Assembly (NCBI GenBank): GCA_019423745.1
Contig: JAHZAV010000018.1
Span: 1 to 55,249 of the forward strand
Length of the DNA: 55,249 nt
Direction of reading: 5' to 3'
DNA from: Lachnospiraceae bacterium
GTDB taxonomy: Bacteria > Bacillota > Clostridia > Lachnospirales > Lachnospiraceae
This document shows, piece after piece, positions 23,495-31,950 of this stretch; position 1 is the first letter of the stretch, and each line of letters begins with the position of its first letter. Made by a program: the position numbers and the translations under genes. The notes under the pieces were generated by a model that saw only the letters and a program-made list of their open reading frames with translations, searched no databases and was not told the DNA's origin.

Positions 23495-24544
23495 TTACTG
23501 GCTTTGTATCAGCTTTCGTGTCAGATCATCCATGTCCTCATATACCCGACCTTCAAAATTGTTGAATTTATTGCGGGATATATTAGGAGATTCTGAAAGA
23601 GTCCGACGTTTGTCAGAACTCTTTTCTTTGTGGTATGCAAGATCAAGTGCTTCGATGTCTTTTTTGTTTTTTACACCATTTTCATACCAGCTTTTCAAAA
23701 TGGATTCCGTGTAGTCGAAGCTGGGTTGATGAATGCTGGACATGGTACGGCTGCATGCCTCTAATATCAAATCCAAAGACAGCCCATATTCGTTTTCCCA
23801 GCGACGTATGTATGCACTTTCGGAGGCGGCAGGAGCTCGTCCCGTAATTCCGAAAGCTTTCAGAACCGCATAGCCGCTTTTGCTGCAGGAAACAACGCAG
23901 CGTTTGGCATCTTCTACAGTTTTTATTTTTCGATCCGACCAGGACAAGGCTACTTTCTCGATATAGTGGATACTTTTATGTCCGTTTTCAACACAATATT
24001 CAATCAAATATTCGATCAGGTCTGTGGACATACTAAGATTGTCATAAAAATAAGTTATAGTTTTCATATCCGTAGCAGAAAGCGTTTTTCCCATATACTG
24101 CTCTGCAACAAAAAGAAGTTCCTTTAATTCCTTACGGTTGCGGAATTGAGTGATATTATTGTCCGTGACATTGGTTGAAGATTCACCGTTTGTTTTAGAT
24201 ACGGGAGCAGATTCAAAATCGCAAGATATATCTGAGGCTTCAACCGAAGAAATGTTTTCTGGTTTGGAAGAAGGGGATTTTGGTGTGTCAAGGATGTCGA
24301 AATCCAAAAGCCCCTGCTTTTTCCAGTATTTTAGGGCGCGAATAACGTCTTTTTCTGTATCATCCAGAATGTCGGCTATGCCCGAAATTGTCAGAGATGT
24401 TTCCGTATCATTCAAAAGCCGGAGCAGAAGGAGATAAACTTTTACATACTCTCCATTGGCTTCCGGCATATATTGATCGATAAATTCGTGATCCAGCATG
24501 ACCGCATTATTGCGTCTGCATTTTTTTATGTTTATTTGTTTCAT
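23495..24544 (-). CDS. DnaD-domain replication initiation protein
   Basis: A protein of about 349 residues. The N-terminal winged-helix part (about 15-90, VKVYLLLLRLL and TISGIADILDDTEKDVIRAL) precedes a low-complexity linker and two tandem DnaD-like helical domains (about 135-215 with YFYDNLSMSTDLIEYLIEYC, and about 230-300 with WENEYGLSLDLILEAC). DnaD bridges DnaA and the helicase loader at the origin. ATG 24544 follows GGGGAAG; the frame continues upstream to 24628 without a ribosome site. It heads the dnaD-dnaI-prs group and has two DnaA boxes upstream. Confidence 0.88.
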   Translation of the reverse strand: MKQINIKKCRRNNAVMLDHEFIDQYMPEANGEYVKVYLLLLRLLNDTETSLTISGIADILDDTEKDVIRALKYWKKQGLLDFDILDTPKSPSSKPENISSVEASDISCDFESAPVSKTNGESSTNVTDNNITQFRNRKELKELLFVAEQYMGKTLSATDMKTITYFYDNLSMSTDLIEYLIEYCVENGHKSIHYIEKVALSWSDRKIKTVEDAKRCVVSCSKSGYAVLKAFGITGRAPAASESAYIRRWENEYGLSLDLILEACSRTMSSIHQPSFDYTESILKSWYENGVKNKKDIEALDLAYHKEKSSDKRRTLSESPNISRNKFNNFEGRVYEDMDDLTRKLIQSQ

Positions 24545-24583
24545 AATCTTCCCCACTTTTACTATAACAAAAATACTAGACTC

Positions 24584-24592
24584 ATTATAGCA
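24584..24592 (-). promoter_or_regulatory. Extended -10 promoter of dnaD
   Basis: On the reverse strand TGC then TATAAT, an extended -10 element; the -35 region is only a T run. It lies about 40 bases before the dnaD start. Confidence 0.6.
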
Positions 24593-24641
24593 TTCAGTGG
24601 ACAGGCAAAAAAGAAATTTTTCCGTCAAAAATCAGCTTTTT

Positions 24642-24673
24642 TGTGGATAAAACCTTGGGGAAAGTGTGGATAA
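24642..24673 (-). promoter_or_regulatory. Two perfect DnaA boxes upstream of dnaD
   Basis: On the reverse strand TTATCCACA occurs at 24673-24665 and again at 24650-24642, in the same direction, 23 bp apart. Both match the strict DnaA-box consensus TTATNCACA. They sit 53-89 bp upstream of the dnaD -10 box, just after the murC stop. Confidence 0.75.
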
Positions 24674-24676
24674 CTG

Positions 24677-26053
24677 CTATTTTAGAAGCGTTTCTCCAAT
24701 ATTTACAACGTTTCCGGCGCCCATAGTTATCAACACATCACCTTTTTGACAATGTGCTTTTAAGAAGTTTTCGATTGCTTCAAATGACGGAAGATAATAT
24801 GCGTCGCATCCTTTCTTTTTCAATTCTTCTGCAAGAAGCTCGGAGGACATGCCAAGAGTATCTGTTTCCCGTGCAGCATAAATATCTGCTAGAATAACAT
24901 GTTCTGTACGGGACAATGCGTCCACAAATTCTGGAAAGAGGGCTTTTGTACGGCTGTAAGTATGTGGTTGGAAAACACACCAGATTTCCCGGTGAGGATA
25001 AACATCAGCAGCCTTTAAGGTGGCTTTGATTTCTGTAGGGTGATGAGCGTAGTCGTCAATTATGGTTACTCCATTCCAGTCCCCTTTATATTCAAACCGC
25101 CGAACGGTTCCGGTAAAGGACTGAAGACCGTTGCATACGGCCTCTCTTGGAAGCTCGAGAAGATCCGCAACTGCAATGGCAGAAAGAGCATTACAAATGT
25201 TGTGGTCTCCTTTCACGGACAGCTGGATTTTACCAGTGTTTTGACCGTGAACAATGACATCAAATGCAGCGTTTCCCATCTCATCATGAGAAATTTGATC
25301 TGCATAATAATCTGCAGATGAATCCAGACCGAAAGTTACGACTTTGCAGGAAAGCCCGTCAATAATGTCTTCGATTTTTTCAATATCTTTATTGATGACG
25401 AGTGTACCATCCTGAGGCAGAAGCTCTGCAAAGCGTCGGAAAGAATGACGAATATCATCAAGATCTTTAAAGAAATCAAGATGATCTGCATCAATGTTGA
25501 GAATAACAGCAATCTTCGGGAAAAAGTGAAGAAAGCTGTTGGTGTATTCACAGGCTTCGGTTACAAAAAGTTCAGATCCACCTACACGAATGTTTCCTCC
25601 AATTGCTTTCAAAATACCGCCTACAGAAATGGTGGGATCTTTTTCGGAAGCCAGGAGAATGTGAGAAAGCATGGAAGTTGTGGTTGTTTTCCCATGGGTT
25701 CCGGAAATAGCAATCGGTATGTTGTAATTTGTCATCAGCTGTCCCAGAAGTTCTGCCCGGCTAAGCATAGGGATTCCTTGGCGTCGTGCCTCCGCAAATT
25801 CTTCGTTGTCTTCATGTACAGCGGCTGTATATACTGCAAGATCAATGCCATCTATGATATTAGAAGCTTTTTGTCCATAAAAAATGCGTGCGCCCAACTT
25901 TTCCAGATGTTCAGTCAGAGCGGATTGTCTGGTATCTGATCCAGAGATGACAAAACCTTCTTTCAGAAGGATTTCGGCAAGACCACTCATGCTGATACCG
26001 CCGATTCCAATAAAGTGGACATGGGCCGGTTGGTTAAAATCAATTTTATACAT
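24677..26053 (-). CDS. murC: UDP-N-acetylmuramate--L-alanine ligase
   Basis: A 458-residue Mur ligase that adds L-Ala to UDP-MurNAc in peptidoglycan synthesis. The N-terminal nucleotide-sugar domain has HVHFIGIGGISMSGLAEIL. The ATP loop is ISGTHGKTTTTSM. The central domain has EACEYTNSFLHFFP and LNIDADHLDFF, and the C-terminal domain has DDYAHHPTEIKATL. ATG 26053 (MYKIDF) has AAGGAGAGA about a dozen bases upstream; an in-frame ATG at 26092 overlaps the ribosome-site region and was rejected. It has its own promoter and is read toward dnaD. Confidence 0.96.
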   Translation of the reverse strand: MYKIDFNQPAHVHFIGIGGISMSGLAEILLKEGFVISGSDTRQSALTEHLEKLGARIFYGQKASNIIDGIDLAVYTAAVHEDNEEFAEARRQGIPMLSRAELLGQLMTNYNIPIAISGTHGKTTTTSMLSHILLASEKDPTISVGGILKAIGGNIRVGGSELFVTEACEYTNSFLHFFPKIAVILNIDADHLDFFKDLDDIRHSFRRFAELLPQDGTLVINKDIEKIEDIIDGLSCKVVTFGLDSSADYYADQISHDEMGNAAFDVIVHGQNTGKIQLSVKGDHNICNALSAIAVADLLELPREAVCNGLQSFTGTVRRFEYKGDWNGVTIIDDYAHHPTEIKATLKAADVYPHREIWCVFQPHTYSRTKALFPEFVDALSRTEHVILADIYAARETDTLGMSSELLAEELKKKGCDAYYLPSFEAIENFLKAHCQKGDVLITMGAGNVVNIGETLLK

Positions 26054-26115
26054 AGTACAATATCTCTCCTTAAAGTGATTAAAAAATGTCATATTTATAA
26101 ACTCTTATTTATATT

Positions 26116-26144
26116 ATTATAAACATAGATGTACGAAAAGCCAA
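26116..26144 (-). promoter_or_regulatory. murC promoter
   Basis: On the reverse strand TTGGCT (26144-26139), 17 bases, TATAAT (26121-26116). Confidence 0.7.
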
Positions 26145-26208
26145 GGGACAATTTTTGTGATATATTAATAAAAAAAAGTGAGAAAAGGCATTTTTTTTGT
26201 AAAATATG

Positions 26209-26237
26209 TTCACTTAAATACGGAAGTATGGTATAAT
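26209..26237 (+). promoter_or_regulatory. glgC promoter
   Basis: TTCACT (26209-26214), 17 bases, TATAAT (26232-26237). It diverges from the murC promoter. Confidence 0.7.
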
Positions 26238-26271
26238 AATTTACACTATAGTACTGCGAAGGGGTGATGAC

Positions 26272-27546
26272 ATGATTAAAAAAGAAATGATAGCAATGTT
26301 ACTGGCAGGAGGACAGGGCAGCAGACTGGGAGTTCTTACGGCGAAAGTGGCCAAGCCGGCAGTTGCATTTGGGGGGAAATACAGGATTATAGATTTTCCG
26401 CTTAGTAACTGTATTAATTCAGGAATTGATACGGTGGGAGTGCTGACACAGTATCAGCCTTTAAGACTTAATACACATATAGGAATTGGTATTCCGTGGG
26501 ATCTGGATCGGAATATTGGGGGTGTATCGATCCTTCCTCCATATGAAAAGAGCACAAATAGTGAGTGGTATACGGGTACTGCCAATGCCATTTTTCAGAA
26601 TTTGGACTATATGGAAACCTACAACCCAAGTTATGTCTTGATTTTGTCAGGAGACCATATTTATAAAATGGATTATGAAGTAATGCTGGATTACCACAAG
26701 GAAAATCACGCTGATGTTACAATTGCTGCCATGCCGGTTCCTATGGAGGAAGCCAGCCGTTTTGGTATTGTTGTAGCAGATGAGGACGGCAGAATTGCAG
26801 AGTTTCAGGAGAAACCTCCGGAACCCAAAAGCAATCTTGCATCTATGGGAATTTATATTTTCAGTTGGCCTGTCCTGAAAAAGGCATTAATGGAATTAAA
26901 GGATGTGCCAGGATGCGATTTTGGAAAACATATCATCCCTTACTGTCATGAAAATGGACAACGCCTTTTTGCATATGAGTACAATGGATATTGGAAGGAT
27001 GTTGGAACTCTGGGGTCATATTGGGAAGCCAACATGGAGTTGATAGACATTATTCCTGAATTTAATTTGTATGAAGAATTTTGGAAAATTTATACAAATA
27101 GTGATATTATTCCTCCGCAGTATATTTCGGAAGGGGCGATTATAGACAGAAGCATTATTGGAGATGGTGCGGAAATTTACGGTGAAGTTCATAACTGTGT
27201 AATTGGATCAGGAGTTACAATCGGAGAAGGAAGTATTGTACGCGATTCTATTATTATGAAAGATGTGAAGATAGATGCCGGGTGTATTATCGATAAGGCG
27301 ATTATAGCAGAAAGCGTTCATATTAATGACAATGTAACCCTGGGAACAGGAGCGGATACACCAAATCTTCTAAAACCTAATATTTATTCTTTTGGTCTTG
27401 TGACAATTGGAGAGAATTCTGTCATACCAGAAGGAGTACAGGTTGGTAAAAATACAGCCATTAGTGGGGTGACTGTAAAAGAGGATTACCCGGGAGGAAT
27501 GCTGGAGAGCGGTGAGACATTGATAAAGGCGGGTGAGAGAATATGA
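26272..27546 (+). CDS. glgC: Glucose-1-phosphate adenylyltransferase, catalytic subunit
   Basis: A 424-residue enzyme making ADP-glucose from glucose 1-phosphate and ATP, the committed step of glycogen synthesis. The nucleotidyltransferase domain has MLLAGGQGSRLGVLTAKVAKP, LSGDHIYKMDY and AEFQEKPPEPKSN; the C-terminal left-handed beta-helix has repeated VIGSGVTIGEGS-type hexapeptides. AAGGGGTG precedes ATG 26272. The stop overlaps glgD by four bases (ATGA). Other glycogen genes (glgA, glgB, glgP) are not in the window. Confidence 0.96.
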   Translation: MIKKEMIAMLLAGGQGSRLGVLTAKVAKPAVAFGGKYRIIDFPLSNCINSGIDTVGVLTQYQPLRLNTHIGIGIPWDLDRNIGGVSILPPYEKSTNSEWYTGTANAIFQNLDYMETYNPSYVLILSGDHIYKMDYEVMLDYHKENHADVTIAAMPVPMEEASRFGIVVADEDGRIAEFQEKPPEPKSNLASMGIYIFSWPVLKKALMELKDVPGCDFGKHIIPYCHENGQRLFAYEYNGYWKDVGTLGSYWEANMELIDIIPEFNLYEEFWKIYTNSDIIPPQYISEGAIIDRSIIGDGAEIYGEVHNCVIGSGVTIGEGSIVRDSIIMKDVKIDAGCIIDKAIIAESVHINDNVTLGTGADTPNLLKPNIYSFGLVTIGENSVIPEGVQVGKNTAISGVTVKEDYPGGMLESGETLIKAGERI

Positions 27547-28661
27547 GAGCAGTAGGAATTATTTTAGCAGGCGGAAACAGCAACAAAATGAGAGAGCTGA
27601 CTAACAAGAGGGCTGTGGCAGCAATGCCTATTGCGGGCAGCTACCGGGCAATTGATTTTGCGCTTAGTAATATGTCCAATTCTCATATTCAGAAAGTGGC
27701 AGTACTGACACAGTACAATGCACGTTCCTTAAATGAACATCTGAATTCTTCTAAGTGGTGGGATTTTGGAAGAAAACAGGGGGGACTTTATGTATTTACC
27801 CCGACAATTACAGCGGATAATGGATACTGGTACAGAGGAACAGCAGATGCCATTTATCAGAATCTGGATTTTCTTCGGAAATGCCATGAGCCTTATGTGA
27901 TTATCACATCCGGGGATGCTGTATACAAGATGGATTATAATAAGGTGCTGGAATACCATATAGCTAAAAAGGCAGATATTACAATTGTATGCAGAGATCT
28001 TGCACCAGGAGAAGATGCCACACGTTTTGGAACTCTGAAGATGGACGAGACTATGCGTATTGAAGAGTTTGAAGAGAAACCGATGATGGCGGCTTATAAT
28101 ACAATTTCCACAGGAATTTATATCATCAGAAGACGTCAGCTGATTGATCTGATAGAGCACTGTGCGGAAGAAGAAAGACACGATTTTGTAACGGATATTT
28201 TAATCAGATATAAAAATCTGAAAAAAATATACGGTTATAAAATAAAAGACTACTGGAGCAACATAGCTACAGTGGATGCGTATTACAAAACAAACATGGA
28301 TTTTCTGAAGCCGGAAGTAAGAGATTATTTCTTTAAGCAATATCCGGGAATTTATTCCAAGGTGAGCGATCTGCCCCCGGCAAAATATAATCCGGGAGCG
28401 GTGGTGAAAAACAGTCTCGTAGCAAGCGGTTCAATCATCAACGGTACAGTAGAAAATTCAGTTTTGTTTAAAAAGACCTTTGTGGGGAATAACTGTGTCA
28501 TTAAAAATTCTATTATTTTAAATGACGTATATCTCGGTGACAATACATATATTGAGAATTGTATTGTGGAAAGTCGTGATACGATCAGGGCTAATACGCG
28601 TCATGTGGGAGAAAATGGTGTGAAGATTGTAGTCGAAAAAAATGAGAGGTATGCACTGTAA
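27543..28661 (+). CDS. glgD: GlgD, regulatory partner of ADP-glucose pyrophosphorylase
   Basis: A 372-residue paralogue of GlgC. It keeps the fold (GIILAGGNSNKMRELTNKRA, FALSNMSNSHIQ, VITSGDAVYKMDY, IEEFEEKPM, C-terminal hexapeptide repeats), but the catalytic-loop residues differ (GGNSNKM instead of GGQGSRL). GlgD proteins raise GlgC activity as non-catalytic subunits in Firmicutes. Translation is probably coupled to glgC through the ATGA overlap. Confidence 0.94.
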   Translation: MRAVGIILAGGNSNKMRELTNKRAVAAMPIAGSYRAIDFALSNMSNSHIQKVAVLTQYNARSLNEHLNSSKWWDFGRKQGGLYVFTPTITADNGYWYRGTADAIYQNLDFLRKCHEPYVIITSGDAVYKMDYNKVLEYHIAKKADITIVCRDLAPGEDATRFGTLKMDETMRIEEFEEKPMMAAYNTISTGIYIIRRRQLIDLIEHCAEEERHDFVTDILIRYKNLKKIYGYKIKDYWSNIATVDAYYKTNMDFLKPEVRDYFFKQYPGIYSKVSDLPPAKYNPGAVVKNSLVASGSIINGTVENSVLFKKTFVGNNCVIKNSIILNDVYLGDNTYIENCIVESRDTIRANTRHVGENGVKIVVEKNERYAL

Positions 28662-28706
28662 GAGAAAGCCAAAGTGCATTGACTGACAAGAAAGGGGCTA
28701 GAGGAA

Positions 28707-28994
28707 ATGCAGATCACAGATGTACGTGTGCGCAAAGTTGCGAAAGAAGGAAAATTGAAAGCGGTAGTGTCAATTACGATGGATGAGGAATTTGTTGTAC
28801 ATGACATTAAAGTAATCGAAGGAGAGAAAGGGCTTTTTATAGCTATGCCAAGCAAAAAGGCATTGGATGGTGAATATCGGGATATTGCACATCCAATCAA
28901 TTCAGCTACAAGAGAGAGAATTCAGAGCATTATTCTTGAAAAATATGAGGAAGCGCTGAATGAAGAGGCCGCTGGGGAGCCGGAAATGGTATAG
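28707..28994 (+). CDS. spoVG: Septation/sporulation regulator SpoVG
   Basis: A 95-residue protein matching SpoVG from end to end: MQITDVRVRKV, VSITMDEEFVVHDIKVIEG, GLFIAMPSKK, YRDIAHPINSATRERIQ. SpoVG is a small nucleic-acid-binding regulator. The usual neighbours (purR, glmU) are replaced here by glgD, 45 bases upstream with no terminator. AGGGGCTAGAGGAA precedes ATG 28707. Confidence 0.96.
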   Translation: MQITDVRVRKVAKEGKLKAVVSITMDEEFVVHDIKVIEGEKGLFIAMPSKKALDGEYRDIAHPINSATRERIQSIILEKYEEALNEEAAGEPEMV

Positions 28995-29022
28995 TGGTTT
29001 AGTATAAAAATATCATGGTAAA

Positions 29023-29066
29023 AAATACAAACCGGTATGGAGATTCCATACCGGTTTGTATTTAGA
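29023..29066. terminator. Bidirectional terminator between spoVG and the pseudouridine synthase
   Basis: A perfect 19-bp stem (29023-29041 with 29045-29063) with a three-base loop, starting in an A run and ending in a T-rich run. It overlaps the stop codon of the convergent gene. Confidence 0.88.
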
Positions 29067-29844
29067 AAAGATTACCTGAAAAGATATCTTCCGTAAGATG
29101 GAATGACATAGAAGCCCCTGAGACCGGGTGAAAAAAATTCAAATGAAAAGCACAAAGGTGGAGAAATTGGCGCGGGTTTTTTATGCCAGCAGGTTGCTTT
29201 GTTTTAGAATTATATTTTGTATCACCTACAATGGGGCAGCCTATAGCAGCAAGCTGTACTCGGATTTGATGATGGCGGCCAGTGTCAAGTTGTATCTCAA
29301 GTTCTGCAGTATTCGGGTCAGAACTTTTAAAAAAGCGAGGATCCCCTGCAGAGGGGTCGAAAAGATCTTTTGAAACAATAGTATCCCCAATGGAAACAGT
29401 GTGGTATTCCAGACGGGCATATTTGGCGCCGGATGTGTTGCGGCTGCAAATTTGAGAAGTATTAGTTCTTCCGTTTTTAATCAGGTAATTTTCAAGAACG
29501 CCTTGCTTTTCTACAGGAAATCCTGTTGTAAGAGCGCGATAGTATTTTTGGAATTGTTTCTTTTGCAGCTGTAAATTTAAAGCTTTTGCAGAAGAGGGGG
29601 TTTTTGCAAAAACGAGAATTCCAGATACCGGTTGATCCAGTCGGTGGATAACAGCCAGATAGGGTTCTTTGGCTTGAGGATAATTTTTTTTGATTTGGGA
29701 ATCATGTTGATAAAGATATGTTTTTAACATACTTTCCATATCACGAGTACTGATATTGCGGCTTTGTGTCGCTATACCGTGAGGTTTGGCACAGACTACA
29801 AGAGAGGAATCTTCGTACAGGATATTTAGTGAATTTTGGCTCAT
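29062..29844 (-). CDS. RluA-family pseudouridine synthase
   Basis: A 260-residue enzyme that isomerises uridine in rRNA or tRNA. The catalytic Asp lies in AVIHRLDQPVSGILVFAKT (HRLD). LYEDSSLVVCAKPHGIATQ opens the fold and DTGRHHQIRVQLAAIGCPIVGD closes it. No S4 domain is present. ATG 29844 has AAGGAG seven bases upstream; the in-frame ATG at 29862 lies before that site. Which RNA position it modifies cannot be told. Confidence 0.93.
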   Translation of the reverse strand: MSQNSLNILYEDSSLVVCAKPHGIATQSRNISTRDMESMLKTYLYQHDSQIKKNYPQAKEPYLAVIHRLDQPVSGILVFAKTPSSAKALNLQLQKKQFQKYYRALTTGFPVEKQGVLENYLIKNGRTNTSQICSRNTSGAKYARLEYHTVSIGDTIVSKDLFDPSAGDPRFFKSSDPNTAELEIQLDTGRHHQIRVQLAAIGCPIVGDTKYNSKTKQPAGIKNPRQFLHLCAFHLNFFHPVSGASMSFHLTEDIFSGNLF

Positions 29845-29883
29845 GGGGGATCTCCTTATCATTATTATTTACAATCTTACTTT

Positions 29884-29913
29884 ATTTAATCACAGAGAAT
29901 AAACTGGTGTCAA
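29884..29913 (-). promoter_or_regulatory. Promoter of the pseudouridine synthase gene
   Basis: On the reverse strand a perfect TTGACA (29913-29908), 18 bases, TTAAAT (29889-29884). Confidence 0.5.
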
Positions 29914-29959
29914 TGAAAGAGAGGAAGGTGTTGGCACTATAAAATTTTGAAGTCTGGTC

Positions 29960-29988
29960 TTGACAAAGAAAGGGGTATTCGATAGAAT
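29960..29988 (+). promoter_or_regulatory. Promoter of the proS T-box transcript
   Basis: TTGACA (29960-29965), 17 bases, TAGAAT (29983-29988). Transcription would begin near 29995. Confidence 0.8.
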
Positions 29989-29994
29989 TATCGT

Positions 29995-30296
29995 TAACCG
30001 AAGTGTTAAAAATAAAATATCTGTTGGCAATGATAGTTGCAGAAGACAGAATTGGCTGTGAAGAGGAATAGTAATGATATGAATGAATCGAAAGAGAGGG
30101 AATTCACCGGCTGAAAGATTCCTGTTTCCTAGTATGATGAACCTACCTTGGAGCCACTGTATGAAAGTACAGCGTGACATCAGCGTTAATGATGATACGA
30201 GAGAACTGCAGAAGGGCTGCAGTTAATTAGGGTGGTACCGCCGAGCTTTTCGGTCCCTTTTTCAGGGAAATGAAAGGCCGGCGCTTTTTTATTTTC
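29995..30296 (+). promoter_or_regulatory. T-box leader of proS, specifier CCU (Pro)
   Basis: The conserved T-box sequence AGGGTGGTACCG lies at 30229-30240, followed by a terminator stem (CGCCG at about 30238-30242 with CGGCG near 30278) and a T run to about 30295. Stem I occupies roughly 30075-30180, and its specifier loop reads GATGAA, CCT (30142-30144), then ACC. CCT codes for proline and matches the downstream ProRS. Uncharged tRNA-Pro pairing here would block the terminator. The 560-base gap between genes is filled by this leader, its promoter and the proS ribosome site. Confidence 0.92.
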
Positions 30297-30404
30297 CCGA
30301 TATGTCAGTGGCAGCTGTTCAGTTATATTTCTGAGTAGATGCCGGTAATACAGGGCAAGGGTTCTGTAATAAAGAAAAAGAGAAAAAGAAAAGGAGAAAA
30401 AATC

Positions 30405-31847
30405 ATGGCCCAGGAGAAGAAACTTGTAAAGAGTATCACATCACGTGATGAAAATTTCGCACAGTGGTACACAGATGTTGTACGTGAAGCGGAACTTTGT
30501 GATTATTCCAGTGTAAAGGGGTGTTTGAATTACCTTCCTAATGGATATGCTATTTGGGAACTTATTCAGGCAGATCTTGACAGACGTTTTAAGGAGACAG
30601 GAGTAGAAAATGTATCGCTGCCTCTTTTGATTCCGGAAAGTTTGCTGGAAAAAGAAGCAGAGCATATTGAAGGATTTGCTCCGGAAGTTGCATGGGTTAC
30701 TCATGGCGGTATGGAAAGACTTCAGGAAAGAATGTGTATCCGTCCTACATCCGAGACATTATTCTGTGATCTGTGGTCCAAAATGGTTAAATCCTACAGA
30801 GATTTGCCGAAGGTATGGAATCAGTGGAATTCTGTAATGCGTTGGGAAAAGACAACAAGACCTTTCCTTCGTTCCAGAGAATTTTTGTGGCAGGAAGGTC
30901 ATACAATTCATGCAACTTATGAAGAAGCAGAAGCACGTACAATTCAGATGTTCCATGTTTATGAAGATTGCTATAAAGAAACTCTGGCAATTCCTTTTGT
31001 ATCAGGAAGAAAGGCAGAACATGAGAAATTTGCAGGAGCACAGGACACATATACCGTTGAAGCATTGATGCATGACGGAAAAGCTCTTCAGTCTGCAACA
31101 AGCCATTTCTTTGGAAGCGGATTCCCGGATGCTTTCGGAATTAAATATGTAGATAAAAATAATGAGCTTCAGAGTGTATATGAAACATCCTGGGGATTGT
31201 CTACAAGAAGTATTGGAGCCATTATTATGGTTCACGGTGATGACAGTGGACTTGTACTGCCACCGCATGTTGCACCGGTAGAGTGTCGTGTAATTCCGAT
31301 TGCACAGCATAAGGAAGGCGTGCTTGAGAGAGCAAATGCGCTTCTTGATGAGCTGAAAAAGGCTGGATATAGAGTGAAAATCGATGATTCTGACAAGAGT
31401 CCAGGATGGAAGTTCTCAGAGCAGGAAATGCTTGGAATTCCGACGCGTATCGAGATTGGACCAAAGGATATCGAGAAAAATCAGGTTGTTGTTGTACGTC
31501 GTGATACCCGTGAGAAAATTGTCGTATCTCTGGATGAGATAGCAGTAAAACTTCGCGATATTCTTGAGACGATTCAGCAGGATATGTACAACCGGGCAGA
31601 AGAATTTTTGAACAGTCACATTGACACTGCTGTTAATATGGATGAAATGGTTGCGAAATTTAAAGAGAACCGTGGATTTGTAAAGGCATGCTGGTGTGGA
31701 GATCCGGAATGTGAAGGAGAAGTAAAATATGCAACAGGCGGAGCCGCTACAAGATGTTTGATCGAAGATGAAGAAATGATCTCCGATAAATGTATCTGGT
31801 GCGGAAAGCCGGCTAAACATATGGCTTACTGGGGAAAATCTTATTAA
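30405..31847 (+). CDS. proS: Prolyl-tRNA synthetase, short archaeal/eukaryotic type
   Basis: A class II synthetase of 480 residues that lacks the ~180-residue editing insertion of the bacterial long type. Motif 1 region is VSLPLLIPESLLEKE, motif 2 MRWEKTTRPFLRSREFLWQE, motif 3 GSGFPDAFGI...SWGLSTRSIGA. The C-terminal domain carries Cys pairs (KACWCGDPECEG and DKCIWCGK) that probably bind zinc, and ends in Tyr, as in the archaeal type. ATG 30405 follows AAGGAG by eight bases. Control is by the T-box leader. Confidence 0.96.
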   Translation: MAQEKKLVKSITSRDENFAQWYTDVVREAELCDYSSVKGCLNYLPNGYAIWELIQADLDRRFKETGVENVSLPLLIPESLLEKEAEHIEGFAPEVAWVTHGGMERLQERMCIRPTSETLFCDLWSKMVKSYRDLPKVWNQWNSVMRWEKTTRPFLRSREFLWQEGHTIHATYEEAEARTIQMFHVYEDCYKETLAIPFVSGRKAEHEKFAGAQDTYTVEALMHDGKALQSATSHFFGSGFPDAFGIKYVDKNNELQSVYETSWGLSTRSIGAIIMVHGDDSGLVLPPHVAPVECRVIPIAQHKEGVLERANALLDELKKAGYRVKIDDSDKSPGWKFSEQEMLGIPTRIEIGPKDIEKNQVVVVRRDTREKIVVSLDEIAVKLRDILETIQQDMYNRAEEFLNSHIDTAVNMDEMVAKFKENRGFVKACWCGDPECEGEVKYATGGAATRCLIEDEEMISDKCIWCGKPAKHMAYWGKSY

Positions 31848-31853
31848 TTTATT

Positions 31854-31890
31854 TGGGACGGGAGTTTTTAAAAAACCCCGTCCTTTCTCT
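31854..31890 (+). terminator. proS terminator
   Basis: GGGACGGG (31854-31862 area) pairs with CCCGTCC (to 31882), followed by TTTCTCTT. The loop is A/T only. Confidence 0.75.
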
Positions 31891-31950
31891 TGCGGGAGAG
31901 CCAACCCTATGCTATATTTTACAAAGATTAAGGTGTGAAAGGGGATGCGC

